A DNA stretch of 64,000 bases from Trichomonas vaginalis G3. Lineage: Eukaryota > Parabasalia > Trichomonadida > Trichomonadidae. Location of the stretch: the NCBI RefSeq assembly GCF_026262505.1, contig NC_067206.1, positions 16,698,641 to 16,762,640 on the forward strand. Direction: 5' to 3'. Made by a program: the position numbers and the translations under genes. The notes below the pieces were generated by a model. It did not search any database. It was not told the DNA's origin and saw only the letters and a program-made list of their open reading frames with translations. This document shows, in pieces, positions 19,747 through 28,306 of the stretch; positions within the stretch are counted from its first letter, which is position 1; each line of letters begins with the position of its first letter.

Positions 19747-20685
19747 TTACAAGCGTTTTACATGGTATATGTTGCGATGGTTCATGACTCTAAACAGTTT
19801 TGTAGCTTCTATTTCTTCTTTTAGTACATCGAATGTTTTAACTATGCCGAAGGTTTCTTTATACTTCTTCTTGACGTCAGATAGAAGGAAATCGTCAGCA
19901 GTTGGATAGTTTTTGTTCAGAAATGCTAACATGTCCATTTTATCTTCTGCTGGCTTTTCTGCTTCTTTCTTTAAGTCTGCATAGTCGTTTCTCATTCTTT
20001 CTATCTCTTTGACGGAGTAGTTATATTTCCTAATTGCTGCCTTACATTTTGAACATTGCGGGTTCATTTTTGCGTTATACATTGAAATAAAACCAGCTAA
20101 AACAACTAAAGCGTCAATTGTTCTCTTCATCTCAAACATAGCGGGTCTTATTTGTTTGTTCCATACTTTGCCTCTTCTATCTTTATCTCTTATCTGCCAT
20201 ACACATTTTGCAACTAATGAAACAAAGTTGTCGTAGGTCTTAAATTCTTCAGATTTATATATGTCAGAAACATTCTTATATACCATGTCGCAATCTTTGT
20301 CCATAACCTTATGGTTGCAATGAAATCCTAGAAACTCATAGTTTACCTTTCGTATGAACTTCTTTATTTCTACTGAGTCAGTTGCTTTGACTTCTATTTC
20401 GTCGAATTCAGGAATAGTGAGTTTTTGTTGTTGGATTTCAGGCAATTTGGGTAAATGGTCAATAATGTCCTGCATTTCATAAAGATACTGTTCATTTGTT
20501 TCATCTTTCGCACTACAGTCTAAATTACTTGTTAAAAGTTCTTGCTTTATCTTCTGGATTTCTGTTTCAAAAGTATATGAAGAAGGAATGAAGCTTTTCA
20601 TTTCTACTAACATAGATGTTGGATTCATGACTAAAGAGTTTGGTGCTGTTGTTTGAATTGTTGTTGTGCCGATTGTTGAAATCAT
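19747..20685 (-). CDS. Island protein of unknown function
   Basis: I do not recognise this 312-residue protein. The N-terminus (MISTIGTTTIQTT) is low in complexity. The middle contains FLGFHCNHKVMDKDCD and a conserved pair CSKC (PQCSKCKAAIRKY), suggestive of a small metal-binding turn. After it comes a charged coiled coil (YSVKEIERMRNDYADLKKEAEKP). The end DFLLSDVKKKYKETFG...LFRVMNHRN resembles a helix-turn-helix and is the part duplicated at 19184-19345. The Polinton B copy at 52403-53368 is close to identical over most of its length. The island promoter and a repeat array lie on both sides. A role with the KilA-N proteins is inferred only from context. Confidence 0.7.
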   Translation of the reverse strand: MISTIGTTTIQTTAPNSLVMNPTSMLVEMKSFIPSSYTFETEIQKIKQELLTSNLDCSAKDETNEQYLYEMQDIIDHLPKLPEIQQQKLTIPEFDEIEVKATDSVEIKKFIRKVNYEFLGFHCNHKVMDKDCDMVYKNVSDIYKSEEFKTYDNFVSLVAKCVWQIRDKDRRGKVWNKQIRPAMFEMKRTIDALVVLAGFISMYNAKMNPQCSKCKAAIRKYNYSVKEIERMRNDYADLKKEAEKPAEDKMDMLAFLNKNYPTADDFLLSDVKKKYKETFGIVKTFDVLKEEIEATKLFRVMNHRNIYHVKRL

Positions 20686-20754
20686 ATCTTTTATACAAAA
20701 TAAAAAAAATAAAAAAAATAAAACTAACTTTATTTTTTATTTCGGGAAAATTCA

Positions 20755-21150
20755 TGAAAATTCAAGAGGTGAAAAAAGAGGTGAAAAAACAGGTGAGATC
20801 TAACATTCTAACATAAACTTTATTTTTGGGTCCTTTACACTCATTACGAAGAAGTCTTGACAAAACATTTACGAAGAAGTCATGAAAATTCAAGAGGTTA
20901 GAAAACGTGTTAGAAAACGTGTTAGATCTAACATTCTAACATAAACTTTATTTTTGGTGTAAATTTCATGATTTTCGAGAGTTTTAGACCATGTTAGAAA
21001 ACGTGTTAGAAAACAGGTGAGATCTAACATGCTAACATAAACTTTATTTTTGGTGTAAATTTCATGATTTTCGAGAGTTTTAGACCATGTTAGAAAACAG
21101 GTGAGAAAACAGGTGAGATCTAACATGCTAACATAAACTTTATTTTTGCT
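20755..21150. repeat. GATC-centred palindromes and direct repeats
   Basis: Four palindrome sites (about 20795, 20925, 21030 and 21118) are mostly hybrid, with one GGTGAGA half and one TCTAACA half. The unit TTTCATGATTTTCGAGAGTT followed by TAGACCATGTTAGAAAAC occurs at about 20957 and 21057. These repeats are read through by the fragment reading frame at 20890-21306. Confidence 0.75.
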
Positions 21151-21306
21151 GAATTCAGCAACAAAATGAACGAGGTCAGGATGTATGTAAATACCTTTGA
21201 ATTCATTCATAATACCCTTAGTAAGCTCATAAAATGCTTGTTTTGAGGTCGAGCCACTTTTGGCTCCACCGTATTCTTTCAACCAAAACTCAAGAATTTC
21301 CTGCAT
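20890..21306 (-). pseudogene. KilA-N half-domain fused to repeat-encoded residues
   Basis: The first ~55 codons (21140-21306) encode the end of a KilA-N domain: SKQAFYELTKG, then FKGIYIHPDLVHFVAEFS. The remaining ~85 codons are a translation of the operator-like repeats and give tandem copies of the type MLDLTCFLT. A matching half-domain stands at 53490-53660 in Polinton B. It is a gene remnant rather than a working regulator, although a short product is possible. Confidence 0.6.
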
Positions 21307-22307
21307 GAATTTTGTATAAAAAGCAACCGTCGGAATTCAGACTGTTGCTATATTCTTCACAAAACATTTACGCTCATTACGATGAAGAAGTCTTGACAAA
21401 ACATGTACGATGAAGTCATGACAAAACATATACGAAGAAGTCTTGACAAAACATTTACGATGAAATCATGACAAAACATTTACGCTCATTACGATGAAGA
21501 AGTCATGAAAATTCAAGAGGTTAGAAAACGTGTTAGAAAACGTGTTAGATCTAACCATCTACCCGACATTCTCGTCAAATGAAAAAAATGACACTTTTTC
21601 ATTAGATAACTGTTATTTTTTGACGAAGTGAAGATTGACACTTCGTCAAAAAAATCCCTGAAATCATATCTTTACATACAAAAAAATACAAAATACAAAA
21701 AATAAAACTAACTTTATTTTTTCTATCTTAAGGAAATTCATGAAAATTCACGAGGTTAGAAAACGTGTTAGAAATGAGGTTAGATCTAACCATCTACCCT
21801 AAACATTATTTTTGGGTCCTTTACACTCATTACGAAGAAGTCATGACAAAACATTTACGAAGAAGTCTTGACAAAACATTTACGAAGAAGTCATGACAAA
21901 ACATTTACGAAGAAGTCATGACAAAACATTTACGAAGAAGTCATGACAAAACATTTACGAAGAAGTCATGACAAAACATTTACGAAGAAGTCATGACAAA
22001 ACATTTACGAAGAAGTCATGACAAATTCAAGAGGGTAGAAATGAGGTTAGAAATGAGGTTAGATCTAACCATCTACCCGACATTCTCGTCAAATGAAAAA
22101 AATGACACTTTTTCATTAGATAACTGTTATTTTTTGACGAAGTGAAGATTGACACTTCGTCAAAAAAATCCCTGAAATCATATCTTTACATACAAAAAAA
22201 TACAAAATACAAAAAATAAAACTAACTTTATTTTTTCTATCTTAAGGAAATTCATGAAAATTCACGAGGTTAGAAAACGTGTTAGAAAACGTGTTAGATC
22301 TAACATG
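21307..22307. repeat. Repeat block: 27-bp array and decapitated gene leaders
   Basis: The core is an array of about nine copies of TCATGACAAAACATTTACGA plus AGAAG at 21830-22030, with looser copies at 21345-21510. A ~235-bp unit occurs twice, at about 21546-21780 and 22064-22298. It contains a GATC palindrome TTAGATCTAACC, an inverted repeat (TTTTTGACGAAGTG...CACTTCGTCAAAAAA), three codons of a lost island gene, and the island promoter leader. No gene remains in this kilobase. Confidence 0.8.
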
Positions 22308-22655
22308 TTAACATAAATTATATTTTTGGTCCGGGAACAACTTTCTCTCAATTGGAGCTGTGGCATACTCTTTGCGTAAGCGGTTCAGACCTTCTTCGAA
22401 CTCTTGGTCTCTCTTCGATTTGGATTGAGATTGGAATTGCTGGGGTGGAGCTTGCTGGAACATCCAAGGGTTGGGGAAGTAAGGCATAGGCTGAGGAGGG
22501 TAGTTCGGGAAGCCTTGTGGTGGGTAGTAACCTTGAGGTGGAAATTGGTAGTAAATCGGAGGTACTTGCTGGAACTGAGGTTGCTGAGGAGACTGTTGTG
22601 GTTCTTTAGGTTCCTCTGGTTTGGGAATGGACTCGGTTGGTGGGACGTGGGACAT
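22308..22655 (-). CDS. Pro/Gln-rich protein
   Basis: From the Met at MSHVPPTES the protein is about 115 residues. It is rich in Pro, Gln, Tyr and Phe (segments IYYQFPPQGYYPPQG, MPYFPNPWMFQQ) with a charged end (RDQEFEEGLNRLRKEY). The frame stays open upstream through a 22-bp repeat array to 22880, but that part is a translation of repeats. It may be a virion surface or scaffold component; I cannot name it. No usual promoter box precedes either start. Confidence 0.45.
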   Translation of the reverse strand: MSHVPPTESIPKPEEPKEPQQSPQQPQFQQVPPIYYQFPPQGYYPPQGFPNYPPQPMPYFPNPWMFQQAPPQQFQSQSKSKRDQEFEEGLNRLRKEYATAPIERKLFPDQKYNLC

Positions 22656-22659
22656 TCGT

Positions 22660-22980
22660 TTGTGTCCTGTCGGAAGGAAGAACTTTTCCTGTCGGAAGGA
22701 AGAACTTTTCCTGTCGGAAGGAAGAACTTTTCCTGTCGGAAGGAAATTTTTTTCCCTTTGTCCGGAAAATTTTTTCCTGTCGGATGGAAAATTTTTTCCT
22801 GTCGGATGGAAAAAATTTTTCTGAAGTTCGACCAAAAAGTTCTCAATTTTCGAAAATTTGAATGGTTTACGGACGGACAACTGGAAGAGTTCTTCCTGTC
22901 GGAAGGAAAAATTTTTCCCTTTGTCCGGAAAATTTTTTCCAGTTGTCGGGAAAATATTTTCCTGTCGGATGGAAGGACTC
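22660..22980. repeat. 22-bp tandem repeats (CCTGTCGGAAGGAA type)
   Basis: About eleven imperfect copies of a 22-bp unit. The core alternates between CCTGTCGGAAGGAAGAAC, CCTGTCGGATGGAAAA and CCCTTTGTCCGGAAAA, joined by T/A-rich linkers. About 50 bp of different sequence near 22830-22885 interrupts the run. It is open in several frames on both strands, which explains the many overlapping frames here. Confidence 0.8.
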
Positions 22981-22983
22981 GGA

Positions 22984-23359
22984 ATGCCAGAAGGATTTGA
23001 CGAGGCAATTTACCTAATTGAAATTAACGAGCTTGTTAAAGACTACTTGCGCAAGGTCATGAAGCCCAAGGTCAAGTTCACCACTATTTCTGGAAGGGCT
23101 GTCTTGAATCTCGAGACTTCGACCGGAATTCCAATTCAAATACCAGAAAACACTCCTTTCGACGACATAAAGGACGCCAAAAGAGAAGCTCTTGTTAAGT
23201 TCCTAAACAAACGTCCTTGGATAAAAATACCAAACAAGGAGAACCCCTACCCCATATGAAATTGGCAATTCAGTCTCTCTCCTTCGCTTCTCAGGACAAC
23301 CGTTCTACATAACCTGTGAAGGCGACATCCAACCAGTTTCAGTAAACATCTCATTTTAA
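22984..23359 (+). pseudogene. Polinton protein of unknown function, broken
   Basis: A ~125-codon trace starts MPEGFDEAIYLIEINELVKD and has beta-rich character towards the end (FSGQPFYITCEGD). Codon choice is slightly richer in G and C than in neighbouring genes. It is broken about once. It begins directly at the edge of the 22-bp repeat array and is the only plus-strand gene in this part of the element. No family recognised. Confidence 0.4.
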
Positions 23360-23461
23360 CTTCACTTTTTTATGTTTTTTGTGAAAGTGTCAAAAAATAA
23401 ATTGTTTTCATGAGTTTTTCTACGATGTTAGAAAAAATGTTATTTTCTAATATCTTCACAT

Positions 23462-24320
23462 TCAATACTTTTTCAGCACTTTTCCGTAGTTATATATGAA
23501 AGACAATTCGAGATAAAAGTCATAGGTACAATGGAATAATATGTTGCACACCATTTGTTGTGAACCAAACTTGAAAGTCAGAGAAACTGTTACTAGGTGG
23601 TTCGTAGAATTTAGAAGCAAAGTCATAAAAGTCCTTACCAATACATAGAAAACTATTGTTGCTTGAACTGAAACTTGCATGACACATAACATTTTGAGGG
23701 TCAAACACGTTCTATAAACTGTCAAATCTGCTGGTGGAAGTATAAATTGAAATGGACCATCTGGTGGTAATGGTTCGTTCTGGTTTAGTAACCGAAGAAA
23801 TTGTGCCCAAGAACGTTTGTCTACTTTCCAAAATAAAAACTCTGTATCTCTTGGAGGGTTAATTTCAATCTTTTGAAATGAAACGGTGGAGTTCATCTTG
23901 TCATATTCTAGTTTCAGATAGTATGTTCCATTTAGTAAAGAGTCGTATTTTTCTTGAAATTCCCAATAATATTTGTTCATTTGAGTTTGAAAGTCATTTA
24001 GAGTTTTTCAAGACTTTCGTCTGAACGAACTGTAAAGATTCTCATTTCGTCAAATTTGTCTATTAGACCATCAGAACCTTTATACTGCCCATGAAAATAT
24101 ACTACGAACATAAATGCGTTAGTTCTATTGAAAACAAAACTCTTCTAAATCCTATTGCCTTTGCATCTGAAGGACTTTGAAGCCAACGAATTGGATAGTC
24201 AAACCTGTATACTCGGGATGAAATTTCTTCATCTGAAATAGTCCTACCAGCATTTGTAAAGATATAGTCTAACGGTTTTGTATCTGCTACTTTTGTTCTT
24301 TGTTTTTCAACCTGAAGCAT
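23462..24320 (-). pseudogene. Jelly-roll minor capsid-type protein, copy 1, broken
   Basis: The N-terminal piece carries FDYPIRWLQSPSDAKAIGFR, the signature shared with the intact gene at 45138-45995 (FKFPTDW) and with 61744-62626 (YEYPRHW). The C-terminal pieces show the block CHASFSS...FYEPPS...DFQVWFTT, matching the end of the 45138 protein. It is broken at about three places. A second, inverted relative in the same element lies at 28325-30613, on the other side of the integrase and fibre genes. Confidence 0.6.
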
Positions 24321-24473
24321 TTAATATATGTAAAAATATATTGTTTTAAAAATGGTATGCCATTTCATATTTCTCATCTAACAAACAAGTTTCCCAACGG
24401 TCTTCTCCAACAAACTCAGCGTACATTTCAAATAAAATAAAAAATGTCACTTTTTAAAAAATAAATTTTTACT

Positions 24474-24719
24474 TCATGCAATGTTTAACACATCGAAAGG
24501 CATGTCCATAAGACGTTCTTCTTCTAACCTCTCTAGTCTGTTTGGATAATTGGCACGTGCTGTTTCCAAATCCATTTCGTAGCGAAGACCAAACAATTTG
24601 TCATAGACTTTTATGGGTCTTCCTTTCTTATATTTAAACTTCTTCGAAACTCTCCAACCATATCTTTGTAACTCTGCTTTTATTCTAGCAGACTTTCTAT
24701 CCATTCTATATGGGGGCAT
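24474..24719 (-). CDS. Small basic Polinton protein
   Basis: This 81-residue protein (MPPYRMDRKSARIKAELQRY) is strongly basic in its first half and acidic at the end. It is helical in appearance. The ATG follows ATTTTTTTATTTTTATAAAA, the usual box. It is first in a minus-strand row of small virion-type genes (24.5-25.9 kb). Function unknown; a DNA-binding core protein is a guess. Confidence 0.5.
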   Translation of the reverse strand: MPPYRMDRKSARIKAELQRYGWRVSKKFKYKKGRPIKVYDKLFGLRYEMDLETARANYPNRLERLEEERLMDMPFDVLNIA

Positions 24720-24839
24720 TTTTATAAAAATAAAAAAATATTTTTTTCTTTACTTTACATAACCGCCTGCTGCCATAAGTCTTTGACGCCAACCCATACC
24801 AGCTAATGAAGGTTGACTTGGTTTAGTTTCCAAACTAAA

Positions 24840-25334
24840 CTATGGTTTTGGTTTATCTTCAGTTTTTGGTTTTTCTTCTTCTATCGGTTTTTCGTCACTT
24901 TTCGGTTCCTCTGACTTTACTTCACTTGCAGGAACAGTTGTGTCGTCAACATCTTCATAAATATCATATGCCATTTGTTTTTGTTTTCCTTTCAACTTTT
25001 TGTGTTTGTTGTAAAGTTTAGAATATTTCGACTCTAAGTCAATGAGATGTTCTATAATGAACTGTTGGTCAGTGAAGTAAACTTTTCCATCTGTTGTCTC
25101 GAAAGCTCCTTCAGACTTCAATATTTTATTTGTGAGAGTCTGTTTCTTTTTTGAGATACTAGCCGTTCCATTTCTATGAAAAGTGACTTTATAGTTAGGG
25201 TTTGTATTTCCAGACCTGGCACTTTCTATTATTGAATTTTTCTCTTCATCTGTAAGTTCTTTGACAGTTTTTGACAATGGTTCTGAACTTTTTGTTTGTG
25301 GTGTCAAATCTACCGTTTCAACTTCTTCGGTCAT
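24840..25334 (-). CDS. Conserved Polinton protein, relative of 44373-44807
   Basis: This 164-residue protein shares its N-terminal block with the 144-residue gene of Polinton B: LTDEEKNSIIESARSG here and LSKSERESIILNDARG there, each followed by a short beta hairpin ending in a basic run (ISKKKQ / VRKRKV). The middle is a charged coiled coil (HLIDLESKYSKLYNKHKKLKG) and the end is Pro/Glu/Lys-rich. A short Gly-rich coding trace lies just beyond it, at about 24750-24838. The box TTTTTTACTGAGATGAA precedes the ATG and is identical to that of the next upstream gene. Probably a minor virion protein; not proven. Confidence 0.6.
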   Translation of the reverse strand: MTEEVETVDLTPQTKSSEPLSKTVKELTDEEKNSIIESARSGNTNPNYKVTFHRNGTASISKKKQTLTNKILKSEGAFETTDGKVYFTDQQFIIEHLIDLESKYSKLYNKHKKLKGKQKQMAYDIYEDVDDTTVPASEVKSEEPKSDEKPIEEEKPKTEDKPKP

Positions 25335-25353
25335 TTCATCTCAGTAAAAAATT

Positions 25354-25506
25354 TTAGTTTGGTTTGTTTTCAACTGGTTGTTTAGGTTTTTTAAGTCGGT
25401 CTAAAACTTCCTGAGGTATAGGAAGAACTTGACAAACACGTGGTGTAACTGCTGGAAGCCGACAAATCCATCTTGAACCCATTTGTCTCAATGCTGTATT
25501 GTTCAT
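25354..25506 (-). CDS. 50-residue Polinton protein
   Basis: A short frame encodes MNNTALRQMGSRWICRLPAV followed by a Pro/Lys-rich end. The case for a real gene is its leader: TTTTTTACTGAGATGAAATG is the same leader as that of the neighbouring gene at 24840-25334, and the spacing on both sides is short. Function unknown. Confidence 0.5.
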   Translation of the reverse strand: MNNTALRQMGSRWICRLPAVTPRVCQVLPIPQEVLDRLKKPKQPVENKPN

Positions 25507-25525
25507 TTCATCTCAGTAAAAAACT

Positions 25526-25927
25526 TTACATTCCCCACGTTTGAGGCGGTTGAGGTTGGTTATTGTTTACCCATTGTTGTGCATGGTTATATCCTCTGTT
25601 AAAGAATCTTTCACCTTGGTCCATATAGTGTCCTGCTTGGTTATAGTAGTCATTTGCTTTGTTATAATAGTTTCCTGCTTGTCTTCCTACATTGTCCATC
25701 CATCCTTGAACTTTTCCTCTTGTTTCAGGATTTGGAATAAGATTTGTTGCATCTCGTGCTACATCCCAACCTTTCTGTACAGTTTGTATAATAGGTTGTG
25801 CTTTCTCTTTAAGTATACCTAATGTACTCAAAATCTTCCTTCCAACTCCAAATACACCTCTGGCTATTGTTCCCACTGCGGGCAAAAATCTGGATGCAAC
25901 TCCTGCTAATGCGCCAAATAAACCCAT
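25526..25927 (-). CDS. Amphipathic virion-type protein
   Basis: This 133-residue protein starts MGLFGALAGVASRFLPAVG, an amphipathic, Gly/Ala-rich helix of the kind used by non-enveloped virions to disturb membranes (for example the adenovirus pVI N-terminus). It continues with Asn/Tyr/Gln-rich repeats (YYNKANDYYNQAGHYMDQ) and ends QPPQTWGM. Similar N-termini occur at 30618-30860 and 62824-63351. The start is supported by TTTTTATCCTATAAGAA before the ATG. It is divergent from the integrase across a 16-bp gap. The membrane-active role is inference. Confidence 0.6.
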   Translation of the reverse strand: MGLFGALAGVASRFLPAVGTIARGVFGVGRKILSTLGILKEKAQPIIQTVQKGWDVARDATNLIPNPETRGKVQGWMDNVGRQAGNYYNKANDYYNQAGHYMDQGERFFNRGYNHAQQWVNNNQPQPPQTWGM

Positions 25928-25943
25928 TTCTTATAGGATAAAA
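25928..25943. promoter_or_regulatory. 16-bp bidirectional promoter gap
   Basis: The whole space between the two divergent start codons is 16 bp (TTCTTATAGGATAAAA). Read to the left, with the first bases of the opposite gene, it gives TTTTTATCCTATAAGAA before the ATG, the element's common start box. Confidence 0.55.
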
Positions 25944-26903
25944 ATGACGAATCCAAACAAGGACCCCTATGTTTCTAAAGCGACAAAGAAAGCACTCATG
26001 GTAAAAATCTTTAGTTCAACACCAAATGCTTGGTTTATGGATATCTTGGAAAACATTCCGAGAGTTAGAACAGATGGACCACCATACTGGCTAATATTTG
26101 TCGGTCAAAACACAAGATACTGTGAAGCCATACCATTATGGTCCAAAAATATTTTAGATGTGAAAACTGCTTTGACAATATTCGTTGACAAATACCATCC
26201 AACAAAACTGACATCTGACTGTGAAAGTTCTTTCAAATCAGATGATGTAAAAAACTATCTGCGTTCAAAAAATGTAAACCAATATTTCATTGTCGACCAA
26301 AACCATTCTGCTCTTGGTGTCATTGACGGTTGTATAAAAATGTTAAGAGACTTAAACCAACCACAAGGTGGTGAAGCAAATGAAATGTCATATGACGACA
26401 AATATAGACACTTCTCCATGGCAAAGATGAGACAAGTTTTAAATATTTACAATAGCCGTAAACAAAAAGGTTTGGGAAACCACTCCCCCGAAGAAATGAA
26501 AAACAACCCTGACTTAGAGAAAGACTATATATTTAATAATTTAGTCAAAAGAGACAAACAAGAAAGAATGCCGGGCTTCAAACTTCAGAAAGGTGACAAA
26601 GTAAAAATAGAAATACCTAAACGCGACCCATATGAAAATACTATTGACTATGACAACAATGGGAACCCGACAGGTACTCACATTCGTGTTCGTAAAAATA
26701 GAAGAAAGTATACAAGAGAATATTATGAAGTTTTAGGCAAACATGGCAAAATGTACAGACTGCAAGCAGAAGATAAAACTACTATTGTCAGACCTCGTTT
26801 CAAACTTGTCAAAGTTCAAGGTGGTATACTTTCAAAGACAGTTCCTAACAAATATAAGACAACTCCTGACGAATATGCTAAAGAAGTTGAAAATGACGAC
26901 TAA
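25944..26903 (+). CDS. Polinton A integrase (rve, chromodomain-like tail)
   Basis: This 319-residue retrovirus-like integrase inserts element DNA into the host chromosome. The rve core has Asp33 in WFMDILEN and Asp92 in LTSDCES, then the helix GVIDGCIKMLRDLN, which matches the third catalytic block of Polinton integrases. Residues ~205-300 form an SH3/chromodomain-like tail (KLQKGDKVKIEIP ... YYEVLGKHGKMYRL ... RPRFKLVK). It is shorter at the N-terminus than the Polinton B enzyme (361 residues), which carries an extra N-terminal domain. The frame is open, and the gene converges on the fibre gene with a 4-bp overlap. Confidence 0.85.
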   Translation: MTNPNKDPYVSKATKKALMVKIFSSTPNAWFMDILENIPRVRTDGPPYWLIFVGQNTRYCEAIPLWSKNILDVKTALTIFVDKYHPTKLTSDCESSFKSDDVKNYLRSKNVNQYFIVDQNHSALGVIDGCIKMLRDLNQPQGGEANEMSYDDKYRHFSMAKMRQVLNIYNSRKQKGLGNHSPEEMKNNPDLEKDYIFNNLVKRDKQERMPGFKLQKGDKVKIEIPKRDPYENTIDYDNNGNPTGTHIRVRKNRRKYTREYYEVLGKHGKMYRLQAEDKTTIVRPRFKLVKVQGGILSKTVPNKYKTTPDEYAKEVENDD

Positions 26904-28306
26904 GCATTTCTATACCATGCGTAAACTGTCATGTAAGGTGGCATGTATTCTTTACTTTGTCCCGTTGTTTGCGTATATCCTGAAACGTGATGTGTATGGT
27001 TTCCTCCTCCCTCAGTGTTACTCCAGTAACAATTTATAGCAAACTTAACGTCGTCTTTAACATCATATCCTTTACCTTTTATCATTGCTGACCAATCCCA
27101 ATATCTATGCTTATGCCAACCTGCTTGAGATGTACTTAAATCTATGTAGTGACTGTGTGCAGGTAAATTTTCACCTGAAATCGTTTTACTTCCACCTGTT
27201 TCCTTTGAAGAGTTTGCACAATACAAAAACCTGTCGACTATTTGAGTCCAAGTTCCAAAACCCAGAACTGTTTCTGGTCTGGTAGAGTTCATTGACGTAT
27301 AAATAGAGCCTATAGGATATAATGTTTGAAGTATTTCTGTCTTTAATGTTTGAAGCTCTTTTTTGTCTGCTTTCTTGTCATATAAATCTTGAGCAGTGAA
27401 TTTAATATTATATTCATCCTTCATGACATAAACATCTTTACATCTAATGTTTCTCATCGTCGTTATGTCGTCATCCGATGTTAAACCTTGTGGAAAGTTA
27501 GGAGGTTTACAATATAATGCATCCCCACCAGTTCCTTCAACCGTTCCTTCAATACTTTCTATAGCAACAGTTGTAAAACTTGTATGTGTATGAGTCTTAT
27601 TTGCTTTCTTCTCTAACTCATCGTTAACATAAGTTTTATCTGCTTTAAGGTCTAAACATCCTGAAACCCATCCTGTATCAGCTTTAGTTTTTAAAATCTT
27701 CGATGTCCATTCATGATACCATTCAGCCCTTTCTATAATTTCATTATCTTTTTCATCCACATATTCCTTATCCGCTTTCTTCTCTAACTTACTAGCCACA
27801 TATTCCTCATCCGCTTTCTTTTCAAGGCTAACGTTTAAGTCTGTTATTTCAGATATAGAATGTGTATGAGTCTTTTTAGAATATTCGTTTTCAGCTCTTG
27901 TCACTTCACTTGACATTTTATTGTCAACATATGTTTTGTCTGCTAGTTCAGGATGAGTATGTTCTTTTGTTGCATAAGCATTGTTAGCTCTTTCTTCTTC
28001 TTTTGCTATTGCATCGTCTACATATTCTTTGTCAGCTTTGTTGTCACATCTGCTTTCAAAAGAAGTTCATTTATAGGTTTCTCGTTTAAAGTTCCTTTTT
28101 TGGATTTATACAGACAGTATTGTTCTTCTTGTCTTGAAATAGAAACTCATCTGTCATTGGGTTTAATGTCAGTTTTAAGTTTCCTTCTTTCAATGACTCA
28201 GATATCTTAGAATAGTTTGAAAGTTTGTTGTGTTCTTATTTAGAGCTTGCATAATGAGTTGTCGGTTGTGTTGTATTTCTCTCATGGAAGCAATATCTTT
28301 CGACAT
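26900..28306 (-). pseudogene. Phage-like fibre with tail-collar domain, broken
   Basis: The coding trace runs from an ATG at 28306, preceded by ATATTTTATCTAGAATAAAA. The shaft is made of short heptad-like repeats of the form KADKEYVDEK and EKKANKTHTH. The last ~140 residues are a collar/receptor-type domain: LYPIGSIYTSMNST, GFGTWTQIVDRFLYC, LPAHSHYID, and an end YMPPYMTVYAWYRN. This layout is that of trimeric tail fibres of tailed phages and some giant viruses. The 986-residue relative in Polinton B (55851-58811) has an almost identical collar start. It is broken at about three places, all in the N-terminal part. Confidence 0.8.

Noticed and set aside
18265-22030. CRISPR-like array of direct repeats
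   Set aside because: The repeats are long or contiguous without unique spacers, there are no cas genes, and the setting is a eukaryotic virus-like element.
22404-23000. Long overlapping frames on both strands
   Set aside because: They result from the 22-bp repeat array being open in several frames; only the Pro/Gln-rich frame and the plus-strand frame from 22984 have protein-like sequence.
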